Positions 1 through 8,157 of a stretch of DNA of 64,000 nucleotides are shown here, one piece after another. Under the pieces are notes generated by a model. It worked only from the letters and a program-made list of their open reading frames with translations. It searched no databases and was not told the origin of the DNA. The stretch is taken from positions 1,034,682 to 1,098,681 of the forward strand of contig NZ_VCEJ01000005.1 of the NCBI RefSeq assembly GCF_005860805.1, in the 5' to 3' direction. How positions within the stretch are numbered: position 1 is the first letter of the stretch; the number at the start of each line of letters is the position of its first letter. The translations under genes and the position numbers were made by a program. This DNA comes from Dyadobacter luticola. Lineage in GTDB: Bacteria; Bacteroidota; Bacteroidia; Cytophagales; Spirosomataceae.

Positions 1-12
1 CTTAAATTGCAT

Positions 13-183
13 TTAATACTTGCAGGCCAAAAAAAAGACATCAGTTTCAGTACTTTCATCAATTGGCGTGAGTAAAACTGACTTCTTATTCTTTCCCCGG
101 TGAATGATCACCCGTTCCTTCTCGGCAAGATCCAGATAATCCTTCTACTTTCCCCGAAATTCCCTAGCTGTTATGATTCTCAT
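13..183 (-). pseudogene. Phd/YefM-like antitoxin remnant
   Basis: Read on the minus strand from the ATG at 183, the frame opens with MRIITAREFRGK, the typical start of a Phd/YefM-type antitoxin that would bind DNA and neutralise a RelE/VapC-type toxin. Codon 13 is a TAG stop (147-145). The same frame then continues with KDYLDLAEKERVIIHRG and the PIDES segment before a TAA at 15-13, so the protein would be about 56 residues if the stop were read through. The toxin-binding C-terminal tail normal for the family seems missing and no toxin gene follows within the window. The family call rests on the N-terminal motif only; a sequencing error at the stop cannot be excluded. Confidence 0.5.
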
Positions 184-352
184 GTCTTTACGAATTTGTG
201 TACACGAAGATAGGGAGACTTTATCTTAGTACGAAAAGCAACAAACAGAGTTATGAACCTCATATTTAAACATCATTTTAGTGAACGAGGCCAGTGAGTA
301 GGAAAGACGCTTTTTTACTTATCTTTTTCATTTGAAGCTTAAATAGAGAAGT

Positions 353-1276
353 ATGAAAATAATATTTGAGGCGGAAGCCGAGGGACTAGTTCCACTAAAG
401 AAAACCCTTGAAATGAAATTATATCCGCGAGTAATACGCTTTGTTCCAAACGATGAAAATAGTTTAGAAAAAGTTTCTATTGAAAGGGAAATCAAAGACT
501 ATGACCATTTATTGCCTCAAATTATATTTAAGAAAGACAGGAATCCAGAAATGTACATTCCAATGCAAAATTTTTCAGAAGAGGAAATGTTGATGCAGCA
601 CATAGAATCTTTTGCTGCTCTGGACTTTGGTTTACGAAAAATTTACTGGCAGACCCCAAGAATAACCTGGGTTCCTGAGACAGAGGATGAGAAAGTCAAA
701 ATAACAATGCCAACCTATAAGCGATCCTTTCAGTACAATTTACCTAAGTCAGAAATTACATTAACTTGGTTGCAGGAAACAGTAGTTCATCGGGATAGAG
801 TTATGCACCTCGTATCTCCACTGTCATTTTTCCGAATAGGATCTAATCATTTTCATAATTTCGGGTATAGCGAAGCATTTTTAAATTTTTACCTAATGCT
901 TGAAGGCTTATTTGGAAATGGACAATCAAAAAACCACAAGGTCGAAAACGCCTTTGAAAACGCACCAACTCTAATGCACGCTATATCAGAAACAGTTCTA
1001 TACCTCGATAATGATACGGAGAAAAATACTCACAAATCCTGGATGGTGAATTTCCTACAAGAAAAGGGTTGGAAATACGACAATCTTGGTATTATCAAAG
1101 CAATAATATGTATTAGAGGGAATTTGTCTCATTATTATTTTAAAAGTAGTCGGAAACAGAGAGATAGTTTTAATGAAAAGGAAAATGAATCAATTGCCTG
1201 GATTACAATGACAATCTGCGTTTTTTCCACAATTAAGTTGCGATTGGATCCTTTTAGGGCCGGAGGCAATCAATAG
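353..1276 (+). CDS. hypothetical protein with a HEPN-like C-terminal motif
   Basis: This 307-residue protein has no signal peptide or membrane segment and I do not recognise its family. The ATG at 353 follows a weak purine-rich stretch (gagaag). The C-terminal third is helical and contains RGNLSH at about residues 255-260, which fits the R-x4-6-H motif of HEPN domains; such domains are often RNases in defence or toxin-antitoxin settings. The N-terminal half is rich in short charged beta-like stretches, as in ApeA-type or other HEPN-fused proteins, but that is only a resemblance. It stands alone, flanked by antitoxin remnants, and its base composition is more AT-rich than the sulfur genes, which suggests acquired DNA. 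Function is unknown. Confidence 0.6.
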   Translation: MKIIFEAEAEGLVPLKKTLEMKLYPRVIRFVPNDENSLEKVSIEREIKDYDHLLPQIIFKKDRNPEMYIPMQNFSEEEMLMQHIESFAALDFGLRKIYWQTPRITWVPETEDEKVKITMPTYKRSFQYNLPKSEITLTWLQETVVHRDRVMHLVSPLSFFRIGSNHFHNFGYSEAFLNFYLMLEGLFGNGQSKNHKVENAFENAPTLMHAISETVLYLDNDTEKNTHKSWMVNFLQEKGWKYDNLGIIKAIICIRGNLSHYYFKSSRKQRDSFNEKENESIAWITMTICVFSTIKLRLDPFRAGGNQ

Positions 1277-1293
1277 TAAACTTTTCTACCAGC

Positions 1294-1347
1294 TCACCCA
1301 ATCAACCGCTCCAACTGTCTCATAATCTCATCCGTATCCTTTAACAT
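1294..1347 (-). pseudogene. duplicated 3' tail of an XRE-type gene
   Basis: The minus strand here encodes MLKDTDEIMRQLERLIG and a stop. The intact XRE gene at 1967-2395 ends in MLKEKDEMMERLERLIGGNK, and the DNA is similar over about 50 bases. This looks like the last codons of a lost paralogue, left between the HEPN-like gene and the HigA-like gene. No upstream part of that paralogue is visible. Confidence 0.5.
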
Positions 1348-1412
1348 CCTGCATTTAAATAATCAAAATTCGACAATCTCGCTAATCTCTGAGGTATCAT
1401 AATTTGCGATGT

Positions 1413-1736
1413 TCAGGCAGGCTGCAAAGCCCTCGGCTCCCAAATTGCCCGGATTTTAGAAGCATCCACACGCTTCCTGGCCTGTGCAAGATCATAATTT
1501 TTCTGTACGGATAACCAAAACTCGGCATCTGTGTTAGGGAATGCAGCACCTAAACGGATTGCCATTTCAGGTGACATCGCAGATTTTCCATTGATAATCG
1601 CAGACAGCGTTTTGCGAGTTGTCTCCAATACTGCAGCAACCTGCTCAACATTAAGTTTTTGTCCAGTTTCCTCATAAATCCCGTCAGGCGTTTCTCGGAT
1701 AAGTTCGCCCGGATGAGTTGGATCAAATAAAGCCAT
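1413..1736 (-). CDS. higA: HigA-family antitoxin (XRE HTH), orphan
   Basis: The 107-residue product starts MALFDPTHPGELIRE, the usual start of HigA/VapI antitoxins, and carries a Cro/C1-type helix-turn-helix around residues 28-65 (LNVEQVAAVLETTRKTLSAI). HigA binds the promoter of its operon and neutralises the HigB mRNA interferase. HigB would normally lie immediately upstream (1737-1900), but only a short stretch reading DILYVDYKS-stop, faintly like a HigB C-terminus, is present there before a palindromic repeat. The gene therefore seems orphaned. The C-terminus (AIWEPRALQPA) looks complete. Family assignment is firm; activity as an antitoxin is inferred. Confidence 0.85.
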   Translation of the reverse strand: MALFDPTHPGELIRETPDGIYEETGQKLNVEQVAAVLETTRKTLSAIINGKSAMSPEMAIRLGAAFPNTDAEFWLSVQKNYDLAQARKRVDASKIRAIWEPRALQPA

Positions 1737-1794
1737 ATTATTGCTTCTATCTAATGTTAACTTTTATAATCAACGTATAATATATCGCATTATC

Positions 1795-1955
1795 AGCCGC
1801 AGAGCGGCTTCCTGTTTATAGAAAATGGGTTTTAATTTACAGCAAAGGCCCCAGAGGGGTCTCCTAGTTAACGGCGGATTTACAGGAGGCCCCGCTGGGG
1901 CCGAAAAAATTTATGTTCGATGATATTTCTATAAACAGGGAGCTCCCCCGGAGCT
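1795..1955. repeat. nested REP-like palindromic repeat element
   Basis: Two outer units face each other. The left one is the hairpin AGCCGC-AGA-GCGGCT (1795-1809) followed by CCTGTTTATAGAAA (1811-1824). The right one is TTTCTATAAACAGG (1926-1939) followed by the hairpin AGCTCC-CCC-GGAGCT (1941-1955). The 14-base arms are exact inverted copies. Between them are two GC-rich hairpins, GGCCCC-AGA-GGGGTC near 1848-1861 and GGCCCC-GCT-GGGGCC (1888-1902). The layout resembles intergenic REP-type elements mobilised by Y1 (RAYT) transposases; no such transposase gene is in the window. It sits between a HigA and an XRE gene. Confidence 0.7.
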
Positions 1956-1966
1956 TTGTTTTTCAA

Positions 1967-2395
1967 CTATTTATTCCCCCCAATCAACCGCTCCAACCGC
2001 TCCATCATCTCATCCTTCTCCTTCAACATCCGCTCATACAAAGCAATCTTCTCCTCATGGAGCTGAATCATTTTATCAATTGGATGGATTGTGGAATTAT
2101 TGAAAACCGAGGCGGGTTGAGCACAATTGTCGAAAGTGTTATTTGATATAATGTTGATAGCCTGCTGTTCATCGAAATTCCGAATTGCATCAGCCGGAAT
2201 TCTCAAAATAGCCGCAACTTGCTCCAAAATATCATTATCAATCTTTTCCCTCTGTTCGAGAAGTGAGACTTTTTGCTGGTTCCAGTCTTCGCCAAGCTCA
2301 AACGCAAGCGCTTCCTGTTTGAGGCTAAATAACTCCCTGAACCTCTTTAAGTTACGGCCTTCGTGGATCTTCGGATTGGAGGTAGTATGTGCCAT
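1967..2395 (-). CDS. XRE-family transcriptional regulator with C-terminal coiled coil
   Basis: A 142-residue protein starting MAHTTSNPKIHEGRNLKRFRE; I chose the ATG at 2395 because the longer reading upstream overlaps the neighbouring DUF1801 gene and does not look like protein. Residues about 12-75 form an HTH_3 domain (NLKRFRELFSLKQEALAFEL) that would bind operator DNA, and the C-terminus (about 105-142) is a charged coiled coil likely used for dimerisation. The same domain layout is seen in the XRE gene carried by the transposon at 56466-56825. Target genes are unknown; autoregulation is usual for such proteins. Confidence 0.85.
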   Translation of the reverse strand: MAHTTSNPKIHEGRNLKRFRELFSLKQEALAFELGEDWNQQKVSLLEQREKIDNDILEQVAAILRIPADAIRNFDEQQAINIISNNTFDNCAQPASVFNNSTIHPIDKMIQLHEEKIALYERMLKEKDEMMERLERLIGGNK

Positions 2396-2541
2396 GTGGA
2401 AAGGGTGTTTGGTTAAAAAAGGCAATTTATATAAATCTCCCGGGAAGTGCCTGAATATCTTACGGGCGGCCCGCGTAGGGATCGCAATGTATGAAACTGG
2501 GCGATCGTGTTGGAAACAAGCCCCACGTATTACAGTGAGGT

Positions 2542-2946
2542 TCAGGAAACACTCTTCAAAATCCAATCATGAATAATCTTGATTAAGGCATCCTTACTAG
2601 TCTCAATCGATTCGAGCGTGTTAAAGGTTGCGATAGCCCGATCATTTTCCTTCCAAAGCAGAAGGTGATTTTCATCTTCGATTAACCTGGCATTTGGTTG
2701 TTCTTTGACCTTTGCCCCCCGGTGAAAGATGAGTTGAATTTTTGTCGGAGGCAAGATTTTCATCGTGATCCTGTCCCCGCCGCCAATCGAATAGTTGGGT
2801 CCATTCCATTTGATGTTTTCGTTAAGCCGGGTGTCCGCTGATAATATGATCGAGCGCAGCGCATCAATTTCGCTCCTGAGCGGATGAGCAAGTTCATCCA
2901 GAAACTGGGTTACCTCTGTATTAATGGCCAGGTTTTTCTTGTTCAT
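2542..2946 (-). CDS. DUF1801 domain protein
   Basis: This 134-residue soluble protein matches the DUF1801 fold (YdhG/YdeI relatives): the N-terminal helical part VTQFLDELAHPLRSEIDALRS is followed by a core with IKWNGPNYSIGGGDRITMKI and a C-terminal helix. The family is small, cytoplasmic and of unclear function, sometimes linked to iron or stress responses. The start at 2946 gives a natural N-terminus (MNKKNLAINTEV). It lies upstream of the XRE gene on the same strand but separated by about 150 bases, so a shared transcript is possible but not shown. Confidence 0.8.
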   Translation of the reverse strand: MNKKNLAINTEVTQFLDELAHPLRSEIDALRSIILSADTRLNENIKWNGPNYSIGGGDRITMKILPPTKIQLIFHRGAKVKEQPNARLIEDENHLLLWKENDRAIATFNTLESIETSKDALIKIIHDWILKSVS

Positions 2947-3134
2947 TGGTTTTTAGTATCTGTGATTCACAAAGCTAATGTCTGCTTCATTGACAAGGGT
3001 AGGGGATACAAGACAAACGTGCGGGCAGATCGGGACAGCCGTGCGGGATGTTTGAATTTCGATAGCATCCGTTTGATCGCGGTAATGCCCGGACTGGATG
3101 GCCATCCTACTTTTGCCATATCAAAATACCGGAT

Positions 3135-3975
3135 ATGGAAAACAGAAAAACATGGTTTGTCACAGGCGCTTCAAAGGGCCTGGGATTGACATTAGTGAAG
3201 CAGTTATTGCAGGCAGGCCACCGGGTAGCGGCTACTTCCCGCAACACGGCCAGCCTTGCTGAGGCAGTCGGCTTTCAGGGAGATGCATTTTTACGATTAC
3301 GAGTGGAACTGGATAGCGACGAAAGCGTCGCGACAGCCATTGGGCAGACGGATCAACATTTCGGCCGGATCGACGTGGTGGTCAACAATGCCGGTTATGG
3401 CATCGGCGGGAGCATGGAAGAGCTGACGGACAAGGAAGTCCGCGATAGTTTTGACATTAATGTATTTGGTACGATCCATGTCATCCGTCACGTTTTGCCT
3501 GTGATGCGCAGGCAGGGATCAGGTCATATTATCAACATTTCTTCGACTGCTGGTATTGCCCCGAGCGCAAGGCTGGTCCATTTACGGCGCTGCTAAGCAC
3601 GCTGTGATCGGCCTGACCGAAGTGCTGGCTGACGATGTCCGTCACCTGGGTATCAAATTGACGCTGGTGGCTCCCGGCGCTTTTCGCACCAACTTCAACA
3701 ATCCGGATTCGCTGGTATTGTCGCAACGCAAAATAGATGCTTATTCGGAAGTACAGTCTCTGCAGGAAAAGTTTGCGGCCAAAAGTGGCACGCAGATGGG
3801 CGATCCGGCAAAAGCTGCAAAGGGCATGATTAAAGTGACCGAAATGGCACAGCCACCTTTGTATTTACTTTTGGGTAGCGACGCTTATGCCCGCGCATTC
3901 GCCAAGTTGGACCTGCTGTCTTCCTCTTACAAGGAATGGGAAGCGCTTACGAAATCGACGGATTATGATGCTTGA
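3135..3975 (+). pseudogene. short-chain dehydrogenase/reductase, frameshifted
   Basis: Two overlapping frames form one SDR. The first (3135-3596) has the Rossmann motif TGASKGLG near residue 10, the NNAG motif and the catalytic Ser region (IINISSTAGIAPSA). The second (up to 3975) continues with GWSIYGAAKHAVIGLTE, containing the catalytic Tyr-x3-Lys, and the C-terminal substrate region. The break lies at the gcaagg run near 3569: removing one A joins the frames as PSAGWSIYGAAK. With the lesion the catalytic Tyr/Lys are lost. An intact enzyme would be about 280 residues, reducing an aldehyde or ketone with NAD(P)H. It converges with the aldo/keto reductase, overlapping by 13 bases. A sequencing error is possible. 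Confidence 0.8.
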
Positions 3976-4937
3976 TACTGTCTCTGCACGGTCGAAAGTA
4001 GTTCATGAGGATACCCCATCGGGACGGCGCTGACATTATCGAGCCGGGTCACTTGTTCGGTATCCAGCTTAATATCTGAAACTTTCAGACTTGTTTCAAG
4101 ATGCGATAGGGTACTTGCCCCGATGATTGGGAAAACACCTTTGGTCATTATCCAGGCCGTTGCTACCTGACCGGGCGTTACATCAAGTTCTTCGGCTATC
4201 AGTTCCAGTTCATCGATGATTGATTTTGTTTGCGGGTCTTCCTGATAGTTACTATCAGATTTTGTCAGCCGGCCAGACGAGCCATGCCTGTATTTTGCAG
4301 TAAGTAATCCTCCGGCTAGGGGAGAATAGCACATCATGCCCAGTCCGAAATGCGTTGCCATGGGTTTCAGTTCACGCTCCGCAGCCCTTTGGACAAGGTT
4401 ATATTCAAATTGAATAGCGTGCAACGGAATGGACGTGGCAATCGAAGCTGCTTTCCAGGCCGGGAAGTTTGCGAGGCCTGTGTACAAAACTTTACCAGCA
4501 TCAACAAGATCTTCCAAGCCGCGGGCGATTTCGTCTAGTGGTGTAATGCCGTCGTCGTAGTGGGGGATATAGATGTCGATATAATCCGTTTTCAGCCTTT
4601 TCAAACTTCCCTCGACGGCCTGCCGCATGGCTTTGCGATGGTTCCCCAAATTAACGACCGAAGGATTGGGCTCCCCGCCCGCCGTGTACTTGGTGCAAAA
4701 AATAAAATTGTGGCGATTGCTCGTGGTAAACTGGCCGACGATTTCCTCCGCTTCGCCAAATTGATAGCGGTCCGACAAATCAATGAAGTTGCCACCTGCA
4801 TCGGCATAAGCCGACAAAATTTGTATGGCTTCTTCCGCAGAAGTCCCATTTCCGCGGCGCTGGCCCAGTTGTGAGCCGCCCATGATCAACTCGCTGGCGG
4901 GCAATCCTGTTTGTGTTCCGAATAATTTCTGTTTCAT
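3963..4937 (-). CDS. aldo/keto reductase
   Basis: A 324-residue (beta/alpha)8-barrel oxidoreductase if started at the ATG at 4937 (MKQKLFGTQTGL); the longer frame to 4973 is less likely because the extra 12 residues have no counterpart in the family. The catalytic tetrad is visible: Asp53 (NFIDLSDRY), Tyr58, Lys83 (FCTKY) and His126 (YIPHYDD). The C-terminal part carries the NADPH-binding segment (PIIGASTLSHLETSL). It should reduce carbonyl compounds in the cytoplasm; the substrate is unknown. The divergent HxlR gene at 5018 starts 80 bases away, and such pairs usually mean that the regulator controls the reductase in response to electrophiles. Confidence 0.9.
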   Translation of the reverse strand: MKQKLFGTQTGLPASELIMGGSQLGQRRGNGTSAEEAIQILSAYADAGGNFIDLSDRYQFGEAEEIVGQFTTSNRHNFIFCTKYTAGGEPNPSVVNLGNHRKAMRQAVEGSLKRLKTDYIDIYIPHYDDGITPLDEIARGLEDLVDAGKVLYTGLANFPAWKAASIATSIPLHAIQFEYNLVQRAAERELKPMATHFGLGMMCYSPLAGGLLTAKYRHGSSGRLTKSDSNYQEDPQTKSIIDELELIAEELDVTPGQVATAWIMTKGVFPIIGASTLSHLETSLKVSDIKLDTEQVTRLDNVSAVPMGYPHELLSTVQRQYQAS

Positions 4938-5005
4938 CAATACAAAGGACAACCCTGGCCAATTCTGAGTCAAGTATGGCTAAATTCAGCCGTACCAAAA
5001 AATTT

Positions 5006-5013
5006 TATCTTTG
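5006..5013 (+). promoter_or_regulatory. TAnnTTTG -7 box for the HxlR gene
   Basis: TATCTTTG matches the Bacteroidota sigma -7 consensus TAnnTTTG exactly. The ATG of the HxlR gene follows only 4 bases later (5018), so transcription would start at or next to the start codon, implying a leaderless or nearly leaderless mRNA. No clear TTG -33 element is seen. Confidence 0.55.
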
Positions 5014-5017
5014 CAGG

Positions 5018-5377
5018 ATGTACGAGCGAAAATTACCAGTCGAAACAGAATGCGGACTTCATCTTTTCATGGAAGTATTGAGCGGGAAATGGAAGATCAA
5101 ACTCATATGGCGTATCCATTGCGGCATAAACCGCCCGGGCGAGCTACGTCGTAAAATCCCAAAAGCATCGCGCAGATTGCTGGATACGCAGTTGACACAG
5201 TTGGTGGAGCATGGTATATTATCTAAAACCAGCTTTGATCAAAAACTGTTGAAGGTCGAATACAAACTGACCCAGTTAGGCGAAAGCCTGATCCCTGTCA
5301 TTGAATCGACAGCCAGGTGGGGTGAGGCTAATCGAAGTATTCTAGAACCACTATTTAGTCAAGTTCGCTATCCGTAA
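5018..5377 (+). CDS. HxlR-family transcriptional regulator
   Basis: A 119-residue winged-helix regulator starting MYERKLPVETECGLHLFMEV. The family hallmark is present: a Cys near residue 12 and the GKWKIKLIWRI segment, followed by the recognition helix (RLLDTQLTQLVEHGIL) and wing. I prefer the ATG at 5018 over upstream starts because family members begin with MYERK and a consensus -7 box ends just upstream. HxlR proteins often sense reactive electrophiles or oxidants through the N-terminal Cys and control adjacent oxidoreductase genes, here probably the divergent aldo/keto reductase. Its 3' end overlaps the convergent cupin gene by 23 bases. Confidence 0.9.
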   Translation: MYERKLPVETECGLHLFMEVLSGKWKIKLIWRIHCGINRPGELRRKIPKASRRLLDTQLTQLVEHGILSKTSFDQKLLKVEYKLTQLGESLIPVIESTARWGEANRSILEPLFSQVRYP

Positions 5378-5708
5378 TGACCGTTTCTAACTGAGAATGT
5401 TCAATTGTTATATTCACAGAACGCTCTCCCTTCGGCCGGGTCCGGTGGGCGGTGTTTTTAGGAATTGTAAAAAGTTGACCAGGAAGTAATTCGATGGTTT
5501 CCGTTTCAAGATCAATCAATAAGACACCTTCCACGGTCATAAACGTCTCGTCCGAATTGGGATGATAATGCCAGTGGTAAGGTTCTGTCATTACACTCAC
5601 CCTGACAACATGGTCATTTAACTCAGCTACGGTAAAATTTGCGTATTTATCTGTTATTGACTGGGTAAGTTCGTTAATATCGATTTTCGTCAATGGAGTT
5701 GCTTGCAT
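5355..5708 (-). CDS. small cupin-domain protein
   Basis: A 117-residue single-domain cupin. The metal-binding motif 1 is visible as HWHYHPNSDETFMTVEG (about residues 46-62), and motif 2 as LLPGQLFTIPKNTAHRT with a final His. Such proteins bind a divalent metal and act as isomerases, dioxygenases or sensors; the reaction here cannot be named. It is cytoplasmic, with no signal peptide. It ends inside the 3' end of the HxlR gene. Confidence 0.85.
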   Translation of the reverse strand: MQATPLTKIDINELTQSITDKYANFTVAELNDHVVRVSVMTEPYHWHYHPNSDETFMTVEGVLLIDLETETIELLPGQLFTIPKNTAHRTRPKGERSVNITIEHSQLETVITDSELD

Positions 5709-5778
5709 TTGGAGTTTTTTTGGAATAGGTTAAGTTTAGTAAAGAGGTACAAAATCCGCGCCTCAGAAAGCACAACGA

Positions 5779-6291
5779 ATGTCATCGACAAACAAAATCG
5801 GATTGGGCGGGAGCTGCCACTGGTGCACCGAGGCCATATTTCAATCATTGAAAGGCGTGCTCCATGTCAGCCAGGGGTGGATCGCGGCTGATGACAATCC
5901 AACGCGGTATTCTGAGGCTGTCGTGTTTGAATTTGATGCGGCCGAAATTTCGTTGCAAACATTGATCGAAATTCATCTTCATACGCACAGCTGTACGTCC
6001 GACCATTCCATGCGATTCAAGTATCGATCAGCAATTTATACATTCGACGACAAACAGTTTTGCTGCGCAAACCAGGCGATTAAGGAGTTGCAGGCCGACT
6101 TTGATCAGAGGATTATTACCGAGGTAATCCCGTTTGGAAAGTTTAAACTGAATAATGAAAAGTATCTGGACTATTATTCCAAAAATCCTTACAAGCCTTT
6201 CTGCAAGACGTTCATTGATCCTAAGTTGAAGATTTTGCTGGGGAAATTCTCAAATCAAGTGGATAAGAAGAGGTTGAACTCGTCAGTCTGA
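5779..6291 (+). CDS. MsrA-like peptide-methionine (S)-S-oxide reductase
   Basis: The 170-residue product has the MsrA active-site region near the N-terminus, written here as GSCHWCTEAIFQSLKGV (Cys13, Glu18) in place of the usual GCFWCTE, followed by NPTRYSEAVVFEFD and RFKYRSAIY, which match the family core. MsrA reduces the S-epimer of methionine sulfoxide in proteins, using thioredoxin. The segment that normally reads HDPT...GNDxGxQYRS is altered to HTHSCTSDHSMRFKYRS, so this is a divergent member and its activity is uncertain. The start follows the cupin gene divergently by about 70 bases. It ends 9 bases into the convergent DUF4385 fragment. Confidence 0.75.
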   Translation: MSSTNKIGLGGSCHWCTEAIFQSLKGVLHVSQGWIAADDNPTRYSEAVVFEFDAAEISLQTLIEIHLHTHSCTSDHSMRFKYRSAIYTFDDKQFCCANQAIKELQADFDQRIITEVIPFGKFKLNNEKYLDYYSKNPYKPFCKTFIDPKLKILLGKFSNQVDKKRLNSSV

Positions 6292-6504
6292 GTTATGGGC
6301 CAAGGTTCTGCCTTCCGCCACTTTGGATTGCCAAAACTGCCCGATCTCCGATTTATAAGGCTCACAAATCAAGACGCCCTGCTCGCCTTTACCCACGCAG
6401 TACAACTCCGGATGTTTTTTGTAGTCAATGTCCGACTTCCAGGGATAGGCGCCGTCGTCAAAATTTAAATAAGATGGCGTTTCCTTTGATTGACGCTGAC
6501 CCAT
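6283..6504 (-). pseudogene. DUF4385 protein, C-terminally truncated
   Basis: The 73-residue frame carries the conserved N-terminal block of DUF4385 (FDDGAYPWKSDIDYKKHPEL and GKGEQGVLICEPYKSEI). Full-length members are about 140-150 residues and continue with a WRFK-containing helical half, which is absent; after PYKSEI the sequence diverges and stops. The function of the family is unknown. The truncation falls where the convergent MsrA-like gene ends, suggesting a rearrangement at this point. It may still be expressed as a short protein. Confidence 0.6.
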
Positions 6505-6510
6505 TTGTTG

Positions 6511-6888
6511 CTACTTTGGATTATTACCTCGGCTGCGCTTGATCTCATTTTTTCGCATCGGCATAGCGTCAATCAGGCCAAACAACTTTTCAGCACTAAC
6601 CACCTCGCTGGATCTCAACTTTTCACTACCATCGCGGCCAACTAATATAAAAGTGAAAGAAGCGGTGCTATCAATGTCCCACTTTTTCCAAGCAGACAAA
6701 TTCTTCCCGGAAAAAGGAAAACGTTGCACGTTAATATCACGCTCAATCATGTCTTTTTGATGTGCATCAAAGATCGCCATTTGCGATTTCTGCTTTGTTA
6801 AACCGCTGTTTGTATAGAAAAGCAGGACCTGTCGCGGAGACTCAGCTGCGATCAGTGTGGCAACCATTATTCCGAATATTATTTTCAT
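6511..6888 (-). CDS. DUF4174 domain secreted protein
   Basis: A 125-residue protein when started at the ATG at 6888; an in-frame GTG two codons upstream is less likely. A short hydrophobic N-terminus (IIFGIMVATLIAAES) looks like a signal peptide, and the rest matches DUF4174: PRQVLLFYTNSG at the start, a RDI...FPF core, and the closing IDAMPMRKNEIKR. The domain is thioredoxin-like in fold but lacks a CxxC, and its role is unknown. It lies 6 bases upstream of the DUF4385 fragment on the same strand, probably in one transcript. Confidence 0.8.
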   Translation of the reverse strand: MKIIFGIMVATLIAAESPRQVLLFYTNSGLTKQKSQMAIFDAHQKDMIERDINVQRFPFSGKNLSAWKKWDIDSTASFTFILVGRDGSEKLRSSEVVSAEKLFGLIDAMPMRKNEIKRSRGNNPK

Positions 6889-6974
6889 ACACACTTCATT
6901 TCAAATACTTTGCCAGAAGGAAGTATCTTAGTAAATGCTATCCGCGAGATAATAGTGGTAAAATTGAAACCGAA

Positions 6975-7472
6975 ATGATAGATTTCCGAGCAGCTACAAT
7001 TAAAGATCTGGCACTTCTGCAGTATTGGGATGAACAGCCCCACACAGTTGCGTCAGACCCGAACGATGATTGGGGATGGGAAACAGAATTGTTGCGGTCG
7101 CCCGAATGGCGCGAGCAACTCATTGCCGAACTGGATGGTCGCCCGATTGGCTTTGTTCAAATCATTGATCCCCTGCTGGAAGACAGCCACTACTGGGGCG
7201 AAGTGCCAGCGAACCTCCGTGCGATCGATATTTGGATCGGTGAAGCAGATGACCTTGGTAAAGGCTATGGCACCGCGATGATGCGGTTGGCGATCGACCG
7301 TTGTTTTTCATCGCCAGAAGTGACCGCAATCATTATTGATCCGCTTGCCTCAAATGTCAGAGCGAGGAAATTTTATGAAAGGTTTGGCTTTACTTTTGTC
7401 GAAAATCGAACGTTTGATGAAGATTTCTGCGCGGTTTACAAACTCGACCGAAGTGTCTGGAAAGAATGTTAG
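6975..7472 (+). CDS. GNAT acetyltransferase, AAC(6')-like
   Basis: A 165-residue GCN5-related N-acetyltransferase starting MIDFRAATIKDLALLQYWDE. The acetyl-CoA binding motif A is visible as DDLGKGYGTAMMRLAID (around residue 97), followed by NVRARKFYERFGF. Its layout (DWGWETELL...DIWIGEAD) is that of the AacA4/AAC(6')-type branch, which transfers acetyl groups to aminoglycosides; many chromosomal relatives have other amine substrates, so resistance is not claimed. The longer open frame from 6762 overlaps the divergent DUF4174 gene and is not used. Confidence 0.85.
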   Translation: MIDFRAATIKDLALLQYWDEQPHTVASDPNDDWGWETELLRSPEWREQLIAELDGRPIGFVQIIDPLLEDSHYWGEVPANLRAIDIWIGEADDLGKGYGTAMMRLAIDRCFSSPEVTAIIIDPLASNVRARKFYERFGFTFVENRTFDEDFCAVYKLDRSVWKEC

Positions 7473-7520
7473 CCGCGAATTCAAACTTTTATTAGCGGCG
7501 TAACCCACGATAGTAACTTC

Positions 7521-7922
7521 TCAATTCTCATCCGGTAACGGACATCCAATTTCCCAAATGTGACCAAACGGATCTTTAAGCTTTCCGATCTTCCAGTCTT
7601 CTTCCACGGTGACCGGACATATTTGGGTAGCTCCGGCCTGCAGGGCCTGGTCAAATATTCTGTCAGGTTCAGAAGTAGTCAAAACCATGCGGACCGGGGA
7701 GCCTCCAATTGATGTGGGACTAAGATTATTGAATTCCGGTTCTTCATCCCCAATCCAAAAGTCTGCATTGCCAATTCCGATTCGCGCATTTGTTCTGCCA
7801 TTATTGGTGTAATTTTCTAATACTACTCCGCCAAATGCCACTTCATAAAATGTCGCCGCGCTCAAAGCATTGGACACAACCAGGAACGGCGTAATATTCA
7901 GTTTTACTTCTGCGCCCATCAT
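7521..7922 (-). CDS. VOC superfamily protein (PhnB/glyoxalase-like)
   Basis: A 133-residue protein with the paired beta-alpha-beta-beta-beta modules of the vicinal oxygen chelate fold: ITPFLVVSNALSAATFYEVAFGG at the N-terminus and LKDPFGHIWEIGCPL at the C-terminus. PhnB-like members act on unknown small molecules or serve as resistance proteins. Metal ligands cannot be assigned with confidence. It converges with the GNAT gene (48-base gap). The ATG at 7922 is the first of two adjacent Met codons. Confidence 0.85.
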   Translation of the reverse strand: MMGAEVKLNITPFLVVSNALSAATFYEVAFGGVVLENYTNNGRTNARIGIGNADFWIGDEEPEFNNLSPTSIGGSPVRMVLTTSEPDRIFDQALQAGATQICPVTVEEDWKIGKLKDPFGHIWEIGCPLPDEN

Positions 7923-8157
7923 GTGGTTTAAGATTTTGGTTGTTGTAATTCGAATTTGATTAGAGGCAGACAGTTCACAGCCTTAAATCAGGTAGGTCTG
8001 TCGTGCATTCTTTAAAGAATCCATCACTGCTTTAAATACTTTCGCCTTCTTAATAATAGGGTTTAGCACAACTTCTGTGAGACGTTTGTATCTATCCGTT
8101 TCAAGAGTATCGGACGATTTCGATGCTGCAAGTATACCCTCTACGTGCTGATTGGAT

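Noticed and set aside
1913..2146. 77-codon plus-strand frame
   Set aside because: It lies antisense to the XRE gene and inside the palindromic repeat; its composition is that of a shadow frame.
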